A DNA stretch of 64,000 nt, from assembly GCA_964619535.1 (NCBI GenBank), contig CAZUEX010000003.1, forward strand, positions 186,001-250,000. Direction: 5' to 3'. Origin of the DNA: Leptonema sp964619535. GTDB lineage: Bacteria; Spirochaetota; Leptospiria; Leptospirales; Leptonemataceae. Of the stretch, positions 58,165-64,000 are shown piece by piece. The first letter of the stretch is position 1; each line of letters opens with the position of its first letter. The notes under the pieces are model-generated. The model had not been told where the DNA came from. It worked only from the letters and a program-made list of their open reading frames with translations, and did no database searches. Made by a program: the position numbers and the translations under genes.

Positions 58165-59001
58165 CTAACTTGCAGCCATCTGATAGAACAGATGTGCCTT
58201 AATCGATGCAAACGTCGTTTCGTCAGTATAGAGACTGGTTGCATTGCCGTTGCCGCCCAGGTATTCATAGACTGCAGAGGCATTCGACACTACATCAGAT
58301 GAAACAGGCAGTGAAAGAAGCTGCATGGAAAGAATCGATGCAACGTATGTAATCCGCTCCATGTCGGACTTCAGATCGGATAACTTTGTCTGCGGACCGA
58401 TACCGGCGCAGCGGACGAATTCTTCGGGAAGCTTCCAGGTTTCAGCGGTGGATCTGCCCAGTGTTTCATTACTGACCTGATAGGAGCTCTGCTCCATTTC
58501 GTTGAGATCAAAGCCGTTTTGTTCTACCTGTTGCACAAGGTATGCATAGTGGTCGGTCTTGTTCAGGGCAAGGATACTCATGCCGATCTTATGCAGCAAT
58601 CCGGCCAGAAAGACTTCTTCACAGAGATCGTTCTTGTTTAGATTCTGTGACATGGTTTTGCCCATCAGGGCCGTGACGATTGGCAGTTCATTGACGTAGC
58701 GCCGCAGGGTTTGATCTTTTATCGAGGAATTCATTCCTTTTGTTCCAAGGAAGATGACCAGGTTCTTCAGCGCTCTCAGTCCAAGCAGTGTTACGGCATC
58801 CCTGAGGAGCTTGATCTTACCCGAACGGCCATAGAAAGCAGAATTGGCCACGCGTAATACCTCTGCTGCCACACCTTTGTCGCCTTCTACGATCTTTTCG
58901 ATATCGTGCACGGAGGCTTCAGGAGCGGTGTGGTCGTACTGCATCACCTTCATCACAACGGTGGGCAGAGGCGGTACGCTAAAATCCTTCATTTCGGACA
59001 T
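58165..59001 (-). CDS. HDOD-domain signalling protein
   Basis: This 278-residue protein has the HDOD domain VPPLPTVVMKVMQYDHTAPEASVHDIEKIVEGDKGVAAEVLRVANSAFYGRSGKIKLLRDAVTLLGLRALKNLVIFLG, where the HD catalytic residues are typically lost. Residues CEEVFLAGLLHKIGMSILA follow. Such proteins are regulatory partners in second-messenger and stress pathways. I use ATG 59001; a GTG at 59019 is an alternative. It is followed directly by the REC-cyclase and diverges from the EAL gene. Confidence 0.82.
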   Translation of the reverse strand: MSEMKDFSVPPLPTVVMKVMQYDHTAPEASVHDIEKIVEGDKGVAAEVLRVANSAFYGRSGKIKLLRDAVTLLGLRALKNLVIFLGTKGMNSSIKDQTLRRYVNELPIVTALMGKTMSQNLNKNDLCEEVFLAGLLHKIGMSILALNKTDHYAYLVQQVEQNGFDLNEMEQSSYQVSNETLGRSTAETWKLPEEFVRCAGIGPQTKLSDLKSDMERITYVASILSMQLLSLPVSSDVVSNASAVYEYLGGNGNATSLYTDETTFASIKAHLFYQMAAS

Positions 59002-59078
59002 GGTGCCATTATCCGACACTCTGTAGCGACAAGCAACAGTTTTTCCTGGTCTTTTTCCACCGTCCCTGACACAGGCCG

Positions 59079-59108
59079 ATGAATCCTGTCAGTTTTGACA
59101 GGATTCAT
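59079..59108. promoter_or_regulatory. Perfect 13-bp inverted repeat between divergent signalling genes
   Basis: ATGAATCCTGTCA (59079-59091) and TGACAGGATTCAT (59096-59108) are exact reverse complements around the 4-base loop GTTT. There is no T run, so it is unlikely to be a terminator. TGACA recurs at 59067-59071 and 59111-59115. It lies between the divergent starts 59001 and 59147, so an operator controlling both is the simplest reading. Confidence 0.5.
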
Positions 59109-59146
59109 GTTGACATGCCGGTTGCAGCAAGAGATCGAAGTGTCAC

Positions 59147-60454
59147 ATGCTTGCGGATGCCGTTTACAGAGACGAAGAAGCGTTTATCAAGCGGTGGATT
59201 ACTGGAAACCGCGGGCGACCCATCTTCTTGATTCGCTTTGAAAATGTCAGTTTGCCACTGGATCGGTTTGCAGATTTACTGCATGAAGAGATTTATTCCA
59301 TCGTCAACACCACAGATATAGACTTTGGCTCACTTTTGCTGGAGGATTCTCAGGCCCTGCTTCTTGGCATTTCACCGCGAAGCGATCGCGAGGAGCTGCC
59401 GAATATCGACGGAGCGGTGGGCCGTTTTCAGGATAGCTGTGCAAGGCGAGGAGTGGGTGGCTTTGAATTCGGTGTCGGTAGAACGCAGTGCAATTTTCTG
59501 TCAGCCAGCGAAGAGATATACCGTGAGCTTTACAGAACGTCCCTGAAGAACCTGCAGGACAATAAAACACGCTGGAAGTGGACCTTCTTTAACCGTGCCA
59601 ATATGTATCTGTCCGGGTCGAAAAAAGAGGCGCTCGTGCAGCCGGCTGTGTCCTACGATCCTGTGGCAAAGACCTTCTCGGTGAAGGGAGGAGAGCTCTT
59701 TATTGGTGGCGGTCGCTATGCAAGTTATCGCGAGTTGATTGCCGATTTGCCGGATGACCAGGATTTGAATCGGTTTGAGCTTTTGATTCTTGAAAAACTG
59801 GTGCTGTCTGCAGAAGGCCTGCCCGGTGTTTTAAAGTTTAACATCTCTCCGCAATCGTTCATCGATACCTTTTGCGATGAAGAGAAGGTGAAGCGCTTTC
59901 ATAGCTTGATAGAGAGTATCGGATTACTGCCGCAGCGCATGCTTTTCGAACTGGTGGAAAAACCCTACGAAGAGAGATATGCATCGCTGAAGGACGTATG
60001 CAGATTGTTCTGGAATTACGGCATTGGTTTTGCCGCTGACGATTTTGGTGTAAAGAGCCAGAGCCATCAGGTCATACTGGATCTTGGTATCATGATACGC
60101 GAGTTCAAGCTCGATCCGATGAGCTTTCGCTTTAAGCCAGACGAAGACCAGACCAAGTTTCTCGACAATCTTGCTTTTATCGCCTACTGCAAGAGGCTGG
60201 CCGATAACAGAGAGGCCGTCATTACGGCTGAGGCCGTCGAAGACCTGGAAACCCTGGAATTCCTCATGGAACACCATATCTATCAGTTCCAGTCGAATAT
60301 CTTCTGTGGTAAGATGGGCATCGACGAGTATCGGGAAAACTATAACAGGATGCAGAACCTGCCGTACAGGGAATTTGAGCGTCTTGTGATGGAATCGGGT
60401 CCTGGCTTAAGTGATCGGTTTGACCATAATGTATTCTTGAGAACAGCACAATGA
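59147..60454 (+). CDS. EAL-domain protein (probable c-di-GMP phosphodiesterase)
   Basis: This 435-residue protein has an N-terminal region of about 150 residues without recognised domain, then an EAL fold from about 164. The signature E is in GGELF (E183, EAL reads ELF). Other catalytic residues are present: N232 (FNIS), E268 (LFELVE), D298-D299 (AADDFG), K321 (KLDP), E362 (TAEAVE) and Q382. All metal and catalytic positions therefore seem kept despite the divergent signature. It would hydrolyse c-di-GMP to pGpG. It diverges from HDOD and REC-cyclase genes. Confidence 0.78.
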   Translation: MLADAVYRDEEAFIKRWITGNRGRPIFLIRFENVSLPLDRFADLLHEEIYSIVNTTDIDFGSLLLEDSQALLLGISPRSDREELPNIDGAVGRFQDSCARRGVGGFEFGVGRTQCNFLSASEEIYRELYRTSLKNLQDNKTRWKWTFFNRANMYLSGSKKEALVQPAVSYDPVAKTFSVKGGELFIGGGRYASYRELIADLPDDQDLNRFELLILEKLVLSAEGLPGVLKFNISPQSFIDTFCDEEKVKRFHSLIESIGLLPQRMLFELVEKPYEERYASLKDVCRLFWNYGIGFAADDFGVKSQSHQVILDLGIMIREFKLDPMSFRFKPDEDQTKFLDNLAFIAYCKRLADNREAVITAEAVEDLETLEFLMEHHIYQFQSNIFCGKMGIDEYRENYNRMQNLPYREFERLVMESGPGLSDRFDHNVFLRTAQ

Positions 60455-60510
60455 AAGGATGATTTCGATTGACACCGCCTGCAGCATCAAAAACAGTGTC
60501 TGCAACGGTC

Positions 60511-60583
60511 GCCCAGGTAGCTCAGTCGGTAGAGCAATGGACTGAAAATCCATGTGTCGGTGGTTCGATTCCGCCCCTGGGCA
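60511..60583 (+). tRNA. tRNA-Phe (anticodon GAA)
   Basis: The acceptor stem GCCCAGG/CCTGGGC is 7 bp, the D-arm is TAGCTC...GAGC, the anticodon stem ATGGA/TCCAT has loop CTGAAAA (anticodon GAA), and the T-arm is GGTGG-TTCGATT-CCGCC. The discriminator is A and CCA is not encoded. The tRNA is 73 bases. Confidence 0.95.
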
Positions 60584-60645
60584 AAGCCTCTTTCCCTTGA
60601 CGAACGTCGATTCTGCCGCTTATCTCGCCTCAGGCAGAATCATTC

Positions 60646-61287
60646 ATGAATGAACGTATCCTGATCTCCTTTGGTCGTCCGCGCATGGGCGAGTTGCTTC
60701 TTCGGCTGGCGCATCTGCTGCGGCCTGATGCCGAGATACAGGCCATCCATTTCGCTCCCGATCCTTCGATTCCAAGAGAGGTGGAAGTGTATAACACGGC
60801 TGCCTCGTTTGATATGCTGAAATCCGTGGCCGACGAACTGAAGATACAGGTACGATTTGTGTATCGCGAGGCTGCAAATATTACGGATGCCATCGTCAGG
60901 CATACCGAAGCCTTTAATCCGAATTATCTGTTCCTTGGTGCAGCCGGTTTGTTCGCCTCGGAGACTCCGCTTGGTGGACGGGTTGGTGAGGTTCTGTCGC
61001 GTATTTCCTGTCCTGCCGGTGTGATTCTGGATCGAGGCCTGGATCGCTTTGAGCAATTCGTTATTCTGCGTGATATGCACAGGGGGCACCGCCTCTGGGA
61101 TTTGTTTTCGGATGCGGTGGATCGTTCGCGCATAGAGGTCGTCGATCGTCTGGACTCGTTATCGATGGTCGATGCCGACCGTGGAGTTATCGTTGTTAGC
61201 TCAGAGCAGCTGTCCTATCTTCCGGAAAAGGCTTCGGCGATGATCCTCTGCTTTCAGGATGAAAGCAATCCGCCTGAGCAGACATAG
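60646..61287 (+). CDS. Universal-stress-like (USP) protein resembling antiporter C-terminal domains
   Basis: This 213-residue protein begins with an alpha/beta unit (ERILISFGRPRMGELLLRLAHLL). The conserved region around LKIQVRFVYREAANITDAIVRHTEAFNPNYLFLGAAGLFASETPLGGRVGEVLSRISCPAGVILDRGLDRFEQFVIL is typical of the cytoplasmic USP-like tail of CPA2 cation/proton antiporters, here as a free protein. It may bind nucleotide and act as a regulator. It begins 63 bases after tRNA-Phe. Confidence 0.6.
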   Translation: MNERILISFGRPRMGELLLRLAHLLRPDAEIQAIHFAPDPSIPREVEVYNTAASFDMLKSVADELKIQVRFVYREAANITDAIVRHTEAFNPNYLFLGAAGLFASETPLGGRVGEVLSRISCPAGVILDRGLDRFEQFVILRDMHRGHRLWDLFSDAVDRSRIEVVDRLDSLSMVDADRGVIVVSSEQLSYLPEKASAMILCFQDESNPPEQT

Positions 61288-61321
61288 GACGGTCTGTTCA
61301 GGGAGGTGGAAAGTGGCGCCG

Positions 61322-61576
61322 TCAGCCTTTGCGAGATTCGCCTTCTGCCCAGAGTTTCAGGAAATCCTCGGCCGGAATTACCTCGCAACGTTCCGGTGCA
61401 AAAAGCTTCTTTACAGGTGGTCGGGGATACAGTGAGATCTCATCCACGTCGGGCAGGGTTGTGAGCATTCGCAGGATCGTATCAGCCTCATCGACTTCGT
61501 ACAGGGTAAAGCTCATGCCCTTTCCGGGAACGACCTGGCTGGTTTTTAGATAGCGGAGTTCCGACGACGAGGACAT
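61322..61576 (-). CDS. Small protein of unknown function (84 aa, start uncertain)
   Basis: I choose ATG 61576 (MSSSSELRYLKTSQVVPGKG), since longer versions (ATG 61699 or beyond) would overlap the response regulator on the other strand. The product has YPRPPVKKLFAPERCEVIPAEDFLKLW near the end. No family is recognised. The sequence upstream (QRFRAYLFEKQRPFDAN...) also looks protein-like, so the true start may be earlier. Confidence 0.45.
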   Translation of the reverse strand: MSSSSELRYLKTSQVVPGKGMSFTLYEVDEADTILRMLTTLPDVDEISLYPRPPVKKLFAPERCEVIPAEDFLKLWAEGESRKG

Positions 61577-61682
61577 GGGGTAAGAAATTGTCGGTTCCTG
61601 CCCGGGAACAAGCGTTTTTCTGTTTGCATCAAAAGGCCGCTGCTTTTCGAATAGGTAAGCCCGAAAGCGCTGGCAGGGGATT

Positions 61683-62171
61683 ATGGAAAAAGGATTCATC
61701 ATTTGCGTCGACGACGAGCGAACCGTTCTGGAGACCTTACGGGAGCAATTGTTGCGCTTCTTCGGAGAAACGCATGAGGTTGAAGTGGCCACCAGCGGCG
61801 AAGAGGGCCTTGCCTTGATCAAAGATATAATGTCTCAGGATGGATCTGTCGAAGTAGTTATTACCGACCAGGTGATGCCCGGAATGAAAGGGGATGAGCT
61901 GCTTGAAGAGGTGCATCGCATCCTTCCTGATACGATCAAGATCCTTCTTACAGGGCAGGCCGGGTTGAAAGATGCCATCGATGCCATCAACCGAGGCGGT
62001 TTGAACCTTTATGTGGAAAAACCCTGGAATATGGAAGAGATTCATGTCGATATTGAGAGGCTTATCCTTCGATATCGAGAAAACGTGGAAAACCAGCGTC
62101 TGCTTTGCAGGCTTGAGGCGCGTGTACGGGAGCTTGAGGCCCAGGTACGGGAAATCGAGTCGCAGGACTGA
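61683..62171 (+). CDS. Stand-alone response regulator with C-terminal coiled coil
   Basis: This 162-residue receiver domain has IICVDDERTVLETL (acidic pair), VVITDQVMPGMKG (phospho-Asp), LLTGQAG (Thr) and YVEKPWNMEEI (Lys). The D-x-V-M-P-G-M-K-G and TGQAG patterns fit RpfG/HD-GYP-type receivers. A C-terminal helix (VENQRLLCRLEARVRELEAQVREIES) probably forms a coiled coil for dimerisation. No DNA-binding or enzymatic output follows. GGGG lies just upstream of ATG 61683. Confidence 0.88.
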   Translation: MEKGFIICVDDERTVLETLREQLLRFFGETHEVEVATSGEEGLALIKDIMSQDGSVEVVITDQVMPGMKGDELLEEVHRILPDTIKILLTGQAGLKDAIDAINRGGLNLYVEKPWNMEEIHVDIERLILRYRENVENQRLLCRLEARVRELEAQVREIESQD

Positions 62172-63315
62172 GCCTTTTGCAGCTCGTTCTGGCCGTTCGA
62201 GGGCAGTATTACGTCACGTCGGAACTACGACCACCGTTATCTGGCTGCTTCTGGCGCCCATCCAGGCCTTTGGCGTACCTGCCGATCCCGACGACCTTGA
62301 AGACACCACCGAAGAAACTGCCGAAGAAACCGCTCCCGAAAAAACCCCATCCCCTGACAAAAGCAAGGCCGGACTGGAGCTGCTGCGAAAACGAATACTG
62401 TATGCATCCAGCACGGAACGTCGAAATGCCATCCGTGATCTGAAAAGGCTCAGCAAAGACGATCAGTCGGGTTTCTATGATGATCTTGTGCTGATCGTAA
62501 AGACAGACCGGGACCCGGCCGTTCGCGAGGCTGCGCTGCGCTTTCTTGCCGAGCAGGAGGTGTCGACCGCTGCTGCAAAAGAGGCCTACATTGCCGGCCT
62601 GGATGATCCAGAGCGTAACGTCAAACTGGAGGCCCTGAAGGGCATTCGAAGGATTCGGCTGAAAGAGGCCGGAGAGAGGCTGGCCCGTCTTGTATCCGAA
62701 TCCGAGCTGACCGAGAACGATTCGGTGATCCATGCTGCCATCCGCACCCTGGGGAGTCTGGAGTATGAGTCTCCGGAATTCACCAAACGCCTGCTCGATG
62801 CCCTGGACAGTCCCGAAACCGAGATGGAAAGCCGTCGCAGCATCATCCTGTATGCCGGCGCCATCAAGGCCGTTTCTATGGAAAAAACGCTGCTTGATAT
62901 TGCGAACGATCCGGATGCAGACCTGGTGATGCGGGCCTATGCGGCCAATGCGCTTGGAAAAACGGCGGCAGAGGACGGAGGCAGAGCCAGCGCTGAGAGT
63001 CGCGAGCGTTATAAAAAGGCCATGCATGATGTGCTCGATGAGATTCGAAGCATCCGGGATTCTCGGCAGCGAGCCCGCATGAACACGCTGAAGCAGCAGG
63101 CCATTCTGGCCCTGATACGTATGGGGGATGATTCCGTAAAAGAAGAGTTACGCTCCGCTGCTCAGGACGATGATGCGAACACACGCTTTCGAGCCATCCG
63201 ATATATCGGGGAGCTGAAACTGAAAGAATACCGCGACCTCGTCGAGTATAAGGCAAAGTATGACCAGAGTCCAAAAGTAAGAAAAGAAGCGGAACGAGTT
63301 TTGAAAGAGCTGTGA
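62134..63315 (+). CDS. Exported HEAT-repeat protein (start uncertain)
   Basis: The protein has a signal-like hydrophobic stretch (VIWLLLAPIQAFG, around 62233-62271), an acidic linker (DDLEDTTEETAEETAPEK) and then HEAT-type repeats from residue about 100 on: DPAVREAALRFLAEQEV, DPERNVKLEALKGIRRIR, SVIHAAIRTLGSLEYE, DADLVMRAYAANALGKTA, SVKEELRSAAQDDDANTRFRAIRYIGEL. HEAT repeats mediate protein contacts. No ATG, GTG or TTG lies in frame between the previous stop and the hydrophobic stretch. I chose TTG 62134, inside the response-regulator gene, with ATG 62044 and GTG 62122 as alternatives. The next gene overlaps its stop or follows directly. Confidence 0.7.
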   Translation: MRPRYGKSSRRTEPFAARSGRSRAVLRHVGTTTTVIWLLLAPIQAFGVPADPDDLEDTTEETAEETAPEKTPSPDKSKAGLELLRKRILYASSTERRNAIRDLKRLSKDDQSGFYDDLVLIVKTDRDPAVREAALRFLAEQEVSTAAAKEAYIAGLDDPERNVKLEALKGIRRIRLKEAGERLARLVSESELTENDSVIHAAIRTLGSLEYESPEFTKRLLDALDSPETEMESRRSIILYAGAIKAVSMEKTLLDIANDPDADLVMRAYAANALGKTAAEDGGRASAESRERYKKAMHDVLDEIRSIRDSRQRARMNTLKQQAILALIRMGDDSVKEELRSAAQDDDANTRFRAIRYIGELKLKEYRDLVEYKAKYDQSPKVRKEAERVLKEL

Positions 63316-63317
63316 GC

Positions 63318-63776
63318 ATGAAGTGCTTTCGTTTTATCTCTGTCCCCACCGTGATCCTTTTCTCGGTCGTTCTGTGGGCCCAACCCGTGTACGAAGGGGT
63401 TTTGAACGAAAACGATCTGCGTCTTTCGCAGTTCAGAGCTCTGTTAAAGGAAGAGCGTCCTCTTCCGGAATCTCTGCATTTGCGCTATCGCGGCAAAGAA
63501 TGGAACCATGTTGTCTTTTATGACCTCGATGGCAGGGAGGCCCTGTTTCGTTATCGCAGCGATCGCTTTGATGACCTTTCCGAGAAGAAGGTTCGTAATC
63601 TGCTGCCAGGCCAGGTATACAGGTTAGCCGTTCAGTTCACCGGTTTGATGGAGCGACGGACCGTATATGCCCCGGGGTCTCCGGATTTTCAACGGCTCCT
63701 GGAAACGGATGCCGGTCGGCCGGTCTTTGAGTTTATATCGGCCGAACCAAGGCAGCCGGATTTTATCATCTACTGA
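63318..63776 (+). CDS. Small exported protein of unknown function (152 aa)
   Basis: A signal peptide (MKCFRFISVPTVILFSVVLWAQP) is followed by a compact domain with alternating strands (LHLRYRGKEWNHVVFYDLDGREALFRYRSDRF; QVYRLAVQFTGLMERRTVY; PVFEFISAEPRQPDFIIY). I recognise no family. The ATG 63318 is two codons inside a frame starting with GTG 63312, which overlaps the HEAT-gene stop; the two genes are coupled. Confidence 0.6.
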   Translation: MKCFRFISVPTVILFSVVLWAQPVYEGVLNENDLRLSQFRALLKEERPLPESLHLRYRGKEWNHVVFYDLDGREALFRYRSDRFDDLSEKKVRNLLPGQVYRLAVQFTGLMERRTVYAPGSPDFQRLLETDAGRPVFEFISAEPRQPDFIIY

Positions 63777-63862
63777 ACTCCGTGCTCGGGCGGCGCAGAG
63801 AATCGCTCAGTCTCTGCAAAAATCTGCTTGCTTTTCTCTGACCCGCCGACAAGCCTCAGAGC

Positions 63863-64000
63863 ATGCCCGAACATGCAATCCTGAAGTACCTTAGAGAACG
63901 CCACCTTGCTGAGTTTGGCCCGGAGGATGAACCTGCCCGGCCAGGACCGGTGATTACCATCTCCAGGGAGTATGGCTGTCCCGGCTTCACCGTAGCAGAA
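63863..64000 (+). CDS. Cytidylate-kinase-like family protein (3' end outside window)
   Basis: The frame starts at ATG 63863 and is open to the window end (46 codons): MPEHAILKYLRERHLAEFG, then PVITISREYGCPGFTVAE. The segment ITISREYGCPG is the start of the P-loop region of the cytidylate-kinase-like (Cmk2) family, in which G-S-x-G is often varied. The partial sequence does not show the rest of the site, so activity is unknown. Confidence 0.65.
   Translation, partial: MPEHAILKYLRERHLAEFGPEDEPARPGPVITISREYGCPGFTVAE

Noticed and set aside
59109..59140. TTGACA at 59110 as a -35 box for the EAL gene
   Set aside because: No acceptable -10 follows at 16-18 bases; more likely part of the repeated TGACA pattern around the palindrome.
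1..64000. CRISPR arrays, insertion sequences, prophage genes, rRNA operon, replication origin
   Set aside because: No regularly spaced repeats, transposase or integrase motifs, phage structural genes, rRNA sequence or DnaA-box cluster were seen on reading both strands.

Overview
The window is a densely packed bacterial chromosome segment with about 65 recognisable genes, two tRNAs, short intergenic gaps and many stop/start overlaps. I infer a spirochaete of the order Leptospirales (Leptonema/Turneriella-like rather than Leptospira itself, because the base composition looks slightly GC-rich). The reasons are an EF-P whose sequence closely follows the Leptospira protein as I remember it, a wealth of class III cyclase, HDOD, EAL and REC signalling proteins, secreted and beta-barrel proteins typical of a diderm, and the MEP-pathway enzyme IspD. 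No phage, IS element, CRISPR array or replication origin was seen.

Layout: 1-2 kb, FecR-domain and CapA-like proteins. 1.8-5.9 kb (minus), an operon of an aspartate-type aminotransferase, an AmgK-like sugar kinase, a MurU-like nucleotidyltransferase and a TPR protein, suggesting cell-wall sugar recycling. 6-7.4 kb, TrmL and a lipoprotein that looks like a dead papain-fold protease. 7.6-10.5 kb, the three-subunit transhydrogenase pntAA-pntAB-pntB ending in a strong terminator. 10.6-20.1 kb, secreted and envelope proteins, an ATPase-domain regulator, SixA, a glycosyltransferase that probably starts at CTG, ArgG, two predicted outer-membrane barrels and a sugar-dehydrogenase-like lipoprotein. 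20.2-25.4 kb, Gdx/SugE, a LOG protein, an acyltransferase and EF-P (minus), diverging from a lysine-2,3-aminomutase-family radical SAM enzyme, IspD and ThpR (plus).

25.4-44.2 kb: a REC protein with degenerate GGDEF/EAL domains, RibF, IlvA, bacterioferritin, an LhgO-like oxidase, a CDF transporter, EngB, a GlpQ-like esterase, PanC, HMG-CoA lyase, Ogt, a methyltransferase, RecG, a leucyl aminopeptidase, a membrane protein, and the most striking gene of the window. This is a 542-residue fusion at 41961-43589 joining a [2Fe-2S] ferredoxin, a class III nucleotidyl cyclase and a class I (ascorbate-peroxidase-like) heme peroxidase. It could link peroxide or redox state to cyclic-nucleotide synthesis.

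44.3-64 kb: a dienoyl-CoA-isomerase-like crotonase, a PilZ-like membrane protein, tRNA-Arg abutting prfA, SlyD, an ECF sigma/anti-sigma operon, a BioF-like enzyme, YjbQ, TetR plus MFS exporters, decayed remnants of SRPBCC and NYN genes, and a SUMF1-like protein. A second-messenger cluster follows: REC-cyclase and HDOD (minus) diverging across a perfect 13-bp palindrome from an EAL protein. The window ends with tRNA-Phe, a USP-like protein, a response regulator, a HEAT-repeat protein, a small secreted protein and the start of a cytidylate-kinase-like gene. Several start codons are my choice over longer open frames; each entry says so.
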